64,000 nucleotides of DNA from Meconema thalassinum (lineage: Eukaryota > Arthropoda > Insecta > Orthoptera > Tettigoniidae). The notes beneath the pieces are model-generated. The model did no database searches. It was given only the letters and a program-made list of their open reading frames with translations, and had not been told where the DNA came from. Below are positions 22,215 to 32,574 of the stretch, piece by piece (position 1 is the first letter of the stretch; each line of letters opens with the position of its first letter). The stretch spans positions 76,237,947-76,301,946 of the forward strand of contig OX336391.1 in assembly GCA_946902985.2 (NCBI GenBank), read 5' to 3'. Position numbers and translations under genes: made by a program.

Positions 22215-23606
22215 GAAGTATTAATTCTGAATCAAAGTAGAACGCGGCTTATACACTTGGATCTGACATGGATGTGACTTTTACATACCTTCTGTCCTTG
22301 TTTCATCTTCTGGGCGATGTTACGTATTGAAAATAGGAACCCTGGTCACTAGCCTGCTGCACCTCATATGTGTAGGCTACTATAGTACGTAAATTTGAGT
22401 TTTTATTTATTGCTCCTTTCAAAACGGCTCCCATGTTCCAACAGCGCTTGCATCTCGTTTAACTGTCCACAAGGTGCACTCTAGCGACACACACAGAGAC
22501 GCACACATTGTTTCCAAATTGTGGGACACAAAATCACTGTTGATAAAAGAAAAAAGTACAATTACGAGCCTTACAGTAATCGCTTATGATGTGTAACATC
22601 TGACATAGAAGAAACCTCACGTGAAATTGTTGATACACCGGTATTTTATAGATACGGTACTGTTATTGGCACAAATATTAATCGATTGTAAAAGGGAGTG
22701 TTTTACAGATATTGTAGTTTATAATACGGAACTCATTTTATTAGATGATTTGTAGCTTCCACCAGCACTAGCCTAAATAAAGAATACGATATGGATCAAC
22801 TAGATTAATGGGCGCGACACCGCTCATAACCTTAAATTCCTTATAAATAGGCCAACTTGAGAGTAAATGCAATGTGCACAGCAGTAGATCATGAAAGGCT
22901 TGCCCAGTTCCCGGACCTCTTGATTCTCAGACCAACACGTAATTTCATATGGATTCTGTTAAAATGAGTCATATTGATATGATAAATATCGTTTAAAATA
23001 ATATAGTAGTCACTTCATAATGCTATTCTTATGGGAGACAACTTTGTTTTGCCCAACATCAGCTGATTTTATTTTGGCCCCACGGTTGGTCGGTAGAAGC
23101 ATAGCGGGCGCACTCTCTATCCTATTGTATGCTCGAAGCATTCCACAGCAAAAGTATAATGGAGAATGAAATGGGAACTTACCAAAAAATACTGATATCA
23201 AAACAGTTCTGTAGGAATACTATGAAAGCTTTTAATACCTGGGATATTCCGGTGCTGACATACACGTTTGCTCTACTAAGACAGTCAAAGACAGTACCGG
23301 TACCGAATGACACTGATATAAATACAAAATAACAAAGAGCAAATGCTGAGTCTTTCGTCGGAAATCTACATTTGGGTCAGCGATATTTCGTCAATTTCAA
23401 TTAAGCAAAGGCTGGACCTGGATGACGCACGTCCATAATAAACAGGTCTCTATGTGTTTCAATCACTTGACACCAGAGTTCGCATGAGCGTTCACCGTTC
23501 AGTATGTCATATACATTCCACATGGCCGAGAGTACGTCATGGTATCAATTTCCGACACCGCGCGCACATTGTTTCCTCTTACCACTTGGAAAAGGGTGGG
23601 GGTCAA
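22215..23606. other. Right-arm-only sequence without recognised genes
   Basis: No long reading frame or known repeat recognised. A TATA-like TCCTTATAAATAGG occurs near 22845 but no transcript structure supports it. This stretch, together with 30192-30660, would be the region upstream of the promoter at 30655-30800 if the BEL/Pao element were removed. Confidence 0.4.
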
Positions 23607-24866
23607 GATTTCGAAAGGATGTAGGGTTTCGGACACAAGGATTGAATTTTACATGATGGTGATGGAAGAGACCTAAGATTAAGATTTTCCTTTGCGTTTA
23701 TTAAATCTTTAAAGAGCATATGAAGTTACTTTGAATAAATATAGTTTAAGAATTGACAATAAGAATAATAAGAATGCAAATTTGCTAGTTTCTCCAGGAA
23801 ACGAAAAAGGTTAACAAAATTCCCTTATGAGGGATTAAACGTTATATTGTTAATTAAAAGGCACATAATTAAAAATACATGAAAGAGGAACCCTTAATGA
23901 TTAACCATGATCAATCTAGGTGTCTACTGTATATGATACCACCTTCAATGAGATGAAAATACAAAACCCTTTCGTGTTAGGCCAGCAAACCCTTGGCTGG
24001 AAATAGTTGGTTTGTCCGCAAAGGGCTGATGACCAAGGTAGCGGGTAGATTGTCCACACAGAGCTGATGATTGAAGTAGCAGTTCGATTTGCCCGCACAG
24101 GGCTGATGATTGAAGTAGCAGTTTGATTTGCCCGCACAGGGCTGATGATCGAGGTTAATGCGCACACACTCTAGAGGCGCGGGTTCTGAGCCAAGGTTTT
24201 GGCGATGTTTAGTCGTGCTGACGAGAGTTGACCAGCAGTGAGATGCTTCTTGGTAATAACATCTCCGCTGGTTCGAGAAGTTGCTTTTCCATTAGGCTGA
24301 CTTTAAACTGAGTAAAGCGTTGTAGAAAATGCTCAGCTGCCAGCTGGAGCAAAGGTTGGCCTGCAGCCTGACCCCGTGTTGTCGTGAAGCAGAGCCTCTG
24401 GCAAGGCCGTGTGACTCCAGAGGGTAATGACCCCCAGCAAGCTTGTAGCAGCAAGTGACTGATGATGGAGAGTCGACCCATAGGCCGGTAGACCTAAGGT
24501 TTTATAGTGGTAGTGACGTCATTGCAAGGTGCAGATAGCCGACCAGCGGGGGAAGGCAGGCGACCAATCAGCTCATAGACAAAGAAGGGACGTGCGAACG
24601 GCAGTTGGGGCAGCTCAGTGATTTTGTGACAGTTCGTGAGAGAGGAACACTAAAAACACACTTCAGAATAGGTGAGTAATGATACATAAATAATTGTAAA
24701 ACATGAATACAATTAAAATATCAGTTGTACTTAAAGAATAAATATACAAGAACCGCGCTCACTCTGCAATTACGGCAAAGTAGAAAAATTGGGCAGGACT
24801 AACAAACAAATGTTTCAAACCATACGGGAAACTAACACTAAATAAAACTATTCGCAAAAGCGAACA
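23607..24866 (-). repeat. 3' LTR of BEL/Pao element
   Basis: About 1260 bp, beginning on the minus strand with TGTTCGCTTTTGCGAATAGT and ending TTTCGAAATC. It contains three short tandem copies of about 44 bp around 24050-24150, each with CCGCACAGGGCTGATGAT. Differences from the other LTR are scattered single bases and short indels. Confidence 0.85.
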
Positions 24867-25096
24867 TGCTGGGAGGGGCGAGAGAAAAAATTGCAGAAAG
24901 AAAGCGCAGGAGTTAGGCTTCGCGTGGTAAAGGAGCAAGCATGGTGATTGGCCTGAGAAAGTGGCCAGCAGACGTCTGCAGTTTTACCACGCGAACCCTA
25001 CCATCTCTGCCAGGAAAGCACTCAACAACCCTACCCAAATTCCAGACAAGAGGGGGACTAGGGTCTTTCAAAAGGACCAAGTCCCCTACCTAAAGG

Positions 25097-26290
25097 TTAG
25101 AGAAGGAAACAAGCCATTTCCACGCTGCTGAAGCAAACCGAGGTATTCCACCTCCAGTGACGCCAAAAATTGTTGCGCAAACTTTCAATTTTGCGCCAAG
25201 AAATGGCTAAAGAAGATTCAGAATTAGAATATAACAAAGGGGGAGAGGCAATCAACGGACCTCCGATAAGAAAATGGCCTGGCGCTAATGGCAGAAGATC
25301 TGAAGGATCATTAGATAAGGGTGATAAAGGAGGAGAATTAATTATGCCCTCAATAAAAATAATTAAGGAATTAAATTCTTCATGAGAAAGGGGGGTGTGG
25401 CCACAAACACGTCTAAGGTGCTTCTTGGTGAGTTTCACACAAGACTCCCAACGCCCACCTTGATGAGGTGCATAAGGGGGGATAAAGTGCCACTTGAAAT
25501 TTCTCTGGTGAGCATAATCAGTAATCCTTTCCAGCGCTGAATTGTGAGTAAGAGCTCTCTTAATTTGTTCAGAAGCTCCGATAAAAATTTTAGTATTATC
25601 TGAGAATATTTCTGAAGGAAGACGTCGGTGAGCAGAAAATCTGGCAAAAGCTGCCAAAAAGTAAGCAGTAGGGGCGTTGGTAACTAGTTCTAGGTCAACT
25701 GCTCTGGTGACCATACATACAAACAGCGAAATATAGTTTTCCAAAAATACATTTTTTGGCCTCAGGAGAATTTCTTCTGTAAACAAAAGGCCCGGAATAA
25801 TCAACCCCCGTAAAGGTAAAGGGTCTAGCAGGCGCAGATCTAAAGTTGGGAAGATCACCCATGAGCTGAGCGGTAATTTTAGGGTTGGATTTAAAACATG
25901 GAATGCACTTCCGGATAACAGAGGTAACTTCATGCACTCCGTTTATGGGCCAATACCTTTCACGAATGACAGAAAGTAATGTACGTGTTCCAGCATGAAG
26001 ATGCTGGTAATGATACTGACGAATGATTAAGGAAGTGACATGATGCTTTGAAGGAAGAATAATTGGATGTTTTTTATCCTCAGAAAGATCAGCCAAAGAT
26101 AAACGTCCTCCTACTCTTAGTAAACCATCAGTATCCAAAAAAAGGGCGAGTGAGGAAAGCCTACTCGATTTCTTAAGGGATTGACCTTGGGACAACACCT
26201 GGCATCCTTCAGAGAATATTTCTTGTTGAGTAAGCCATAAGATTTTTGTAGTGGCTAATCCTAATTCAGAAAGGGTTAAATATGGCTTAG
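25097..26290 (-). pseudogene. BEL/Pao integrase
   Basis: Minus strand, two overlapping frames joined near 25740 by a frameshift. Order: a connector (RVGGRLSLADLSEDKKHPII), an HHCC zinc domain (QYHYQHLHAGTRTLL, then VIRKCIPCFKSNP), the catalytic core with FTFTGVDYSGPF (Asp), PSEIFSDNTKIF (Asp) and PHQGGRWESCVKL (Glu), then a C-terminal domain with LAPGHFLIGGPL typical of Pao elements. All three catalytic residues are present. Inserts cDNA into the genome. Shared terminal ACFLL sequence lies close to the 3' LTR. Confidence 0.85.
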
Positions 26291-26300
26291 GAAAAAGGGG

Positions 26301-28680
26301 TTATTCTTCTACAAAATATATCCATAGAAGGAGATAAGCCATAAACATTACCAATTTATGGAAGGAGGAATGATATCGCTGTAAGAAAAGGGGAGAATCG
26401 AAAACGATTAGAGAGGATCCTGTAATCTTCCCAGCATCCAGCAAATCTGATAATTCCGGAAGAGGAAAATTTGTTAAAGCAGAAGAGATGTTAGAATGAA
26501 TTGGAGAGCCAGGTGATAAAGTATCATTTTTCTTGGTAACAACCTCCATGTGATCGAGCGCCTCATATTCCTCCATAAATGTGGAATATTGAGTTTTAAC
26601 AACAGGGTCACGTTTAAATTTGCTTTCCACAGCATAGAGTGCTCTAAGAGCCCTAGGGTGTGTTTCATATAAAAGAGGTGGATTATCCACACGGGGCATT
26701 GTTACGACTAATCTACCCTCTGAATTGCGTTTGGTTGTTTCGCGAAACAGTTTTTCACACATTTCATTTTCAACTGAGGAAGGTGAAACTGAATCTATAG
26801 TTTCGATTTTCCAAAATCTTTCTAAGTTATAATCGAGACTTGCATTGACAAAATGACATTGTGAGAAATTTTGAAATGACTTACGAGGGACTTGACCCGT
26901 TACTAACCAACATAGCTTGGTATGATGAACAAACACTCCTGGTGATATTTTGACCTTAGAGCTAAGGAGACATTGCCAAAATACTTGGGCACTGAGAAGT
27001 ATGTCTACTGGAGCGCTCGTATTAAATGTTGGATCTGCCAACTGAATGTTATGAGGAAATTGCCAATTTCTAATTTCAAAAGAAGTACTATGGGTATTAC
27101 TGCCAATAGTATCAATGGCAAGACAATTCAAATGAAATGTTGTGTTACAATTAACAGCATCTTTGATATGAATACGAACAAAATGCAAAGATTTAACATT
27201 GCTATTGTTAATACCGGTAACCTGAATTAATGTAGGTTGCTTGGGAAGACCAAGTTTCTTAATGAGACGCTCACTTATGAAGTCATGGGTGGCGGCATTA
27301 TCCAATAAGGCACGTGCTTCAAGCCATCTACCAGAGGAATCTTGAACTTTTAATAACACGGTTGATAGTAGCACCTGGGAACTACGAATAGAGCTAGAGC
27401 TCTGAGTATAAGATTGCGCATTGGCTCCAGGGGATGTATCTTTGGAACTTCCAGGGGAAGGAGCCTGACGTGGCTTTTCAAACCTATGAAGCAAGGTGTG
27501 ATGTTGAGCCTTGCAATGGGAACAAGTATTTTTAGATAAGCAATCAGGCACCATATGCCTAGCTGACAGGCAGTTGTAGCAATATCTTTTTTGAGCTATT
27601 AATTTGCGTCTTTCGTCAGTAGAAAGAGCTTTAAAGGCAACGCAGGAATATAACCTGTGAGGCGCTTTACAGAGAATACAATCTGTTGAATTATGTTGAA
27701 CAGTAAAGACAGCAGATTTGTTTATTTTAGTACCGACTGGCTTGACAACATTAGATTTGTTATCTGCACTCCCTGACGCATGACAGGCTACAGCTGACAA
27801 AACCTGACATCTATTATTTATAAACGTAAACAGTGAATCATAGGTATATGAAGTGTCATTTGTTATTTCCCTCTCCCATGCCTTTAAGGTTGATGGATCA
27901 AATTTAGAAGTAACCAAGTGAAATAAGAATAGATTCCAATGCTCGACCGGTTGATTCAACCGTGCCAATGCTCTGACGTGTAGTTGGACCGTGTCACTTA
28001 AGGCTCGCAGTGTTGACAAATTGTCAGTACGCAAGGCGGGCAGGTTGAATAAGGCTTGAATATGCCTTTGTATACATAATCTTTCGTTGCCATAACGGCC
28101 TTTAAGAAGCTCTATAGCAATGTTATAGTTTTCTCCTGTTAAGGGGAGTTCTCTTATAAGTTGAAGGGGTGGGCCCTGCAAAGTGGATTTTAAGTAATGG
28201 AATTTCTGGAAGAGTGGCATTATCATGTACTAATGAACTGAACAATTCAAAGAATGATTGCCACATCTCCTCCTTTCCTGAAAAATGCGGAATTTCGATT
28301 TTAGGTAGCAATGGTTTGACACTATTCCCATTGTCGCTTATTCTTCCTTGAGTTTCCTCTACCTTCAACGCCAGGGTCAAAGTTCTAACTAATGCCACAG
28401 CCTGAGCGTGCGTATCAAAGTAATGACTCTCTACTTCTTCCCTATCCGACTGATGTTCCGGACTTTTGATTTCAATTTCAAGTTGCACGAGATCATATTT
28501 CTCGTACGCCTGTTCAAAAGCTCTTAAACGCTGAGATATAATATCAAGGTTTTGTTCCTCTTTAGGTAGAGTAGCTAAATATTTTTGAAAACGGGTGAGC
28601 TGGCCCTTGTAGGCCGCCCGAGAGTTAAACAGTTTTTCATCTATTATTACTGGCATGGCTGGAAAGTTGGAATAACTCAC
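26301..28680 (-). pseudogene. BEL/Pao Gag-protease polyprotein
   Basis: Minus strand. The Gag N-terminus (28680-28123) starts at MSYSNFPAMPVIIDEKL and contains LPKIEIPHFSGKEEMWQSFF, characteristic of Pao Gag. One frameshift near 28195 moves to a 641-codon frame (28226-26301) with RYCYNCLSARHMVPDC and CSHCKAQHHTLLH zinc knuckles and an aspartic protease near ARALLDNAATHDFISERL. Its last part (from DHMEVVTKKNDTLS onward) joins directly to connector sequence LQRYHSSFHKLV, showing where the reverse transcriptase was lost. The length of that frame suggests little time for decay. Confidence 0.85.
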
Positions 28681-28930
28681 TCACCAAAGCTGCTTGCAAC
28701 ACCAGACTGAGACCCGCTTTACGGAAAGAGAACAGTTGTACAATATGCTGGGATTGTTTTCGCCTTCCCGCAGATCTCCTGCGCTAGCCACGGTATACTG
28801 AAATGTATCAGACAAATGTTAGATTACACATTTTTTTTTTGAAATAGAATATGTGGTCTCTGAATTAAAGTTCTGGATTCGATCCCGGAGTTGAGGTACC
28901 ATGGAAAAGGTTGGGGGTTATCCTTTTAGG

Positions 28931-30191
28931 GATTTCGAAAGGATGTAGGGTTTCGGACACAAGGATTGAATCTTACGTGATGGTGATGGAAGAGAACAAA
29001 GATTAAGATTTTCCTTTGCGTTTATTTAATCTTTAAAGAGCATATGAAGTTACTATGAATATATATAGTTTAAGAATTGACAATAAGAATAATAAGAATG
29101 CAAATTTGCTAGTTTCTCCCAGAAACGGAAAAGGTTAACAAAATTCCCTTATGAGGGATTAAACTTTATATTGTTAATTAAAAGGCACATCATTAAAAAT
29201 ACATAAAAGAGGAACCCTTAATGATTAACCATGATGAATCAAGGTGTCTACTGTATACGATACCACATTCAATGAGATGAAAATACAAAACCCTTTCGTG
29301 TTAGGCCAGCAAACCCTTGGCTGGAAACAGTTGGTTTGTCCGCAAAGGGCTGATGACCAAGGTTGCGGGTAGATTGTCCACACAGAGCTGATGATTGAAG
29401 TAGCAGTTCGATTTGCCCGCACAGGGCTGATGATTGAAGTAGCAGTTCGATTTGCCCGCACAGGGCTGATGATCGAGGTTAATGCGCACACACTCCAGAG
29501 GCGCGGGTTCTGAGCCAAGGTTTTGGCGATGTTTAGTCGTGCTGACGAGAGTTGACCAGCAGTGAGATGTTTCTTGGTAATAACATCTCCGCTGGTTCGA
29601 GAAGTTGCTTTTCCATTAGGCTGACTTTAAACTGAGTACAGCGTTGTATAAAATGCTCAGCTGCCAGCTGGAGCAAAGGTTGGCCTGCAGCCTGACCCCG
29701 TGTTGTCGTGAAGCAGAGCCTCTGGCAAGGCCGTGTGACTCCAGAGGGTAATGACCCCCAGCAAGCTTGTAGCAGCAAGTGACTGATGATGGAGAGTCGA
29801 CCCATAGGCCGGTAGACCTAAGGTTTTATAGTGGTAGTGACGTCATTGCAAGGTGAAGATAGCCGACCAGCGGTGGAAGGCAGGCGACCAATTAGCTCAT
29901 AGACAAAGAAGGGACATGCGAACGGCAGCTGGGGCAGCTCAAGTGATTTTGTGACAGTTCGCGAGAGAGGAACACTAAAAACACACTTCAGAATAGGTGA
30001 GTAATGACACATAAATAATTGTAAAACATGAATACAATTAAAATATCAGTTGTACTTAAAGAATAAATATACAAGAACCGCGCTCACTCTGCAATTACGG
30101 CAAAGTAGAAAAATTGGGCAGGACTAACAAACAAATGTTTCAAACCCTACGGGAAACTAACACTAACAAAAACTATTCGCAAAAGCGAACA
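28931..30191 (-). repeat. 5' LTR of BEL/Pao element
   Basis: About 1261 bp, collinear with 23607-24866. Both LTRs share the 13 bp GATTTCGAAAGGA just outside a TG...CA boundary, so I place the border at that block. The strand sense is set by the coding frames. Two lesser tandem units around 29395-29470 correspond to the short array in the other LTR. Confidence 0.85.
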
Positions 30192-30654
30192 CCACTGCCA
30201 GCTGGATCGATCGATCCAGCTTGCAGTGCGTTTTACAGACTTCCGTTCGATCCGCCACTGCCAGCTAGATCGTTCCGATCCACTTCCGTCCCATTTTTCA
30301 AAATCACTCCCACAAAAATATCCAGCAACCTAGTGGAAAGATGTTACTCATCTAAAACATTGATCGGGCGTGTTAGGCTGTAACCTTTGCCAAAAACCAT
30401 TGATCTGGACGCGTTAGGCTGTAACCATTATCAATAACCAGTGATCTGGACACGTTAGGCAGTAACCATTGTCAAAAACTATTGGATTGGACAAAACGAA
30501 GATTAGAGTGGTCGGGTGTAGGAGGGGCCTTGGACGTGCGCAGCTAGCGGGGCACGGTTCACACAGAAATTATGCACACTAGAGAATGAACTGGGCGCTT
30601 CTTTGTTTTACCTAGTATGGTAAGGCTGGGGTTGGCTGTACTGTCTTGACGATA
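30192..30654. repeat. Palindrome and short tandem repeats beside the 5' LTR
   Basis: GCTGGATCGATCGATCCAGC at 30201-30220 is a perfect 20-bp palindrome. CCACTGCCAGCT occurs at 30192 and again near 30254. From about 30355 to 30490 a unit of about 51 bp is repeated nearly three times, each with ATTGATC(T)GG...CGTTAGGC(T)GTAACC. Beyond this, to 30654, nothing is recognised. Confidence 0.7.
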
Positions 30655-30800
30655 TTTCACGTGGACAATGGCGGACACAGCTGGAATTTTTGCCTATATA
30701 AGTCATGATCCTATTTGGGATGTTTCGGTGGGTTACAGATAGCGGAGGTGTAAACATCTATTGAAACATTCCCTGATTTATTTCTCATCGTTTGATAAGG
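30655..30800 (+). promoter_or_regulatory. TATA promoter and untranslated first exon, right arm
   Basis: TATATAAG at 30695-30702 is followed 25-30 bp later by a likely start region (GGGATGTTTCGGTGGG). A transcript from there would reach a donor at TTTGATAAG/GTATTTTGG (30799/30800). The next acceptor on this strand is TGTGTTCTAG at 31113-31122, just before the exon with ATG at 31136. The inverted segment 38985-38849 matches TATA, leader and donor. Conservation of the whole module in two diverged copies supports a real promoter and 5' untranslated exon; expression is not shown. Confidence 0.6.
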
Positions 30801-30984
30801 TATTTTGGCTAACCCATGTATTATAGTGAATGTTATCGCTCGTTCTACTTTCATTCAGTATTATGATCGAACTGTTGTTGACAGGAAATAAGTAGGCTAT
30901 CGCTGCTCTCCTCACTGTTTTTTTAATGTAGGTGTTCAACTCAACATTTTAAATTCAATTCCAAATTTATATTTTTTCATCTGT

Positions 30985-31037
30985 GTTAAGAGGGGCAGTT
31001 GACCTCGTATTTCCGCCCCTTAAAACAACAATAACTA
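30985..31037 (+). repeat. SINE 3' tail
   Basis: AGAGGGGCAGTTGACCTCGT, ATTTCCGCCCCTTAAAACAA and CAATAACTAACTA form a diverged member of the tail family at 18541. It interrupts the alignment of the arms between 30890 and 31040, so it is a right-arm insertion. Confidence 0.6.
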
Positions 31038-31135
31038 ACTATATTCGGAATACCAATATGAGATTTGGATGACTGAATAAGTGGGTATTTAATTTATTTT
31101 TAATTGAATGTTTGTGTTCTAGTTTCCTGAATGCA

Positions 31136-31194
31136 ATGGAGGAACAATCAGTGAGTCGGAAGGGTGGACACAAACAGATGACCTGGCTGACATT
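31136..31194 (+). pseudogene. Right-arm copy of first coding exon, frameshifted
   Basis: Same acceptor, short leader, ATG and GTAAGTG donor as the minus-strand exon 1, and the same ATGGAGGAACAATCAGTG start. The interior has lost 10 nt (59 nt against 69), removing the IKSE site and shifting the frame, so the product no longer joins exon 2 in frame. The copy is therefore unlikely to make the same protein from this ATG. Confidence 0.75.
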
Positions 31195-31339
31195 GTAAGT
31201 GTATTTTAGTTCCACATATTGTGTAACATTGCAATTTTTGTGATGTCCAAAAGAAAACTTTTTTGTAGTTAGCAAGTTTATTACTCAGTTTCAACCAAGC
31301 AAGCAAGGTGAACAGACGTGCAGTGAAGTGTAAGGAAGA

Positions 31340-32573
31340 ATGAGAATCGCTATTCAGCAGTACCGGGTGGTCATCGGCCGCTGGCAGGCTAGAGTGAAGT
31401 GCGATTTCGGTGTCGGGAAGGTGATAGTGGGCAACGTCACTGAACAGATGGGGGTTTTGGCGATGGGGATGGTAACGCTGGTTGTGGCGACGCTACTATT
31501 AATTGGAGGAGTGGAGTCAAACCCAGGGCCTGGTCAGCTGGGATGGCAAGACATTGGAAAATATAAGGGAAATTGTAAAGGAAGTGTCACAAAATGACCA
31601 GATCCGGGACATTCTTCGTGAGCAATGTAAGGAATTCAAGGAGATGGAGACATGTATAAGAGAATAGATGGGAATAGTGACAAAAAGGCTGTCCGAGAAT
31701 AGTAGAGAGATAAAAGACCTGAGAGAAAAGGTGAAGATATTAGAGGTGGAGGTAAATGAATTAAGGAAGACCAAGCTGGATGAGAGAAAGAAAAACGTCT
31801 TCATTTACGGAATAAAGGAAGATGCCAAGGAAAGCACCGAGGATCTAACATCCAAGGTGCTCCGAGTGATTAGTGAAGGCATGAGGATAAACATTGGAGT
31901 CTCAGAGATTGACAATGTGACCAGGATAGGGCGAGGAAGGGGCACGAGGCCCGTGAAAGTGTCATTAGTTTCTTCGCTGATGGCTCACAGAATTCTGGCG
32001 AACACAAAGAACCTGAAAGGGGAGAGGATATGGGTAAGGAGAGAAATGAGTAAAGAAGAGGCAAGCGAGCAACGGACCTTGCAGTTTCATTTAAGGAAGG
32101 CAAGGAGCTCTGGTCTCAAGGCTTATGTAAAAAGTAATAGACTGGCGGTTAGCGGCAACAACTGGGATCGGATTTGGACAGTGGCACAACTCCAGGATAT
32201 GGAGAAGCAACAACAACAGGAGACAGTTAGACCTAGCAACCAGGTGGAAGCAGTTGTCGGTTCAGAGGAAAGTGCGGTGATGATTCAACAGAGAGCATCG
32301 ACCTCCAAGTCCAACACGGAAGTGGCGCGAGCAGGAACGACTAACGTCAGCGCCAGGAACACCGGACAAGTGCGTGGTTTGCAGAAAGGTGAGACTGGCA
32401 AACAACGAGTTACTAGTCTAAAAGAACTTTGGGGCAAGAAAACCTTGACAGAGCAGTTTAATGTGGATAAGGAGGTCATTTCTTCTCCAGGTGGCAGTAT
32501 ACTAGGGTTAGAGAAAGCTAGAGTTACTAGAAGTAAAGCTACCGCCAGCGAGGAGGGTAGGGGTAAAAAATAA
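31340..32573 (+). pseudogene. LINE ORF1: 2A-like leader, coiled coil, RNA-binding-like domain
   Basis: From ATG at 31340 the first frame runs through a hydrophobic stretch (VTLVVATLLLIGGV) into GVESNPGP at 31508-31531. This matches the 2A ribosome-skipping signature (DxExNPGP) except for Gly in place of the first Asp. A frameshift near 31540 and one stop near 31665 lead into the frame 31668-32573: a coiled coil (SREIKDLREKVKILEVEVNE), then NVFIYGIKED, IGRGRGTRPVKVSLVSSLMA and later a basic Ser/Thr-rich tail. This layout resembles ORF1 proteins that bind LINE RNA. Only the two breaks prevent a continuous product. Confidence 0.75.
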
Positions 32574-32574
32574 C

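Larger units (their letters stand above)
23607..30191 (-). mobile_element. BEL/Pao LTR retrotransposon lacking reverse transcriptase
   Basis: Two near-identical LTRs (23607-24866 and 28931-30191) bound an internal region of about 4.06 kb coding on the minus strand for Gag, protease and integrase. Reverse transcriptase and RNase H are missing: the frame passes from the region just after protease directly into the connector before integrase. The high LTR similarity by eye indicates a fairly recent insertion. No 5-bp target duplication was found (GTCAA left, CCACT right), so the ends may have been altered. It could move only with enzymes supplied by a related element. Confidence 0.85.

Noticed and set aside
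22845..22860. TATA-like TTATAAATA as a second promoter in the right arm
   Set aside because: No conserved downstream leader or donor and no counterpart elsewhere; weak on its own in AT-rich DNA.
24050..24150. Regular short repeats with similar spacing, CRISPR-like at first sight
   Set aside because: Three contiguous minisatellite copies inside an LTR, repeated in the other LTR; not a CRISPR array, and the genome is eukaryotic.
28875..28901. Possible primer-binding site of the BEL/Pao element, beginning TGG on the minus strand
   Set aside because: It lies about 30 bp from the LTR end and does not fold into a proper tRNA 3' half (wrong T-loop and acceptor spacing).
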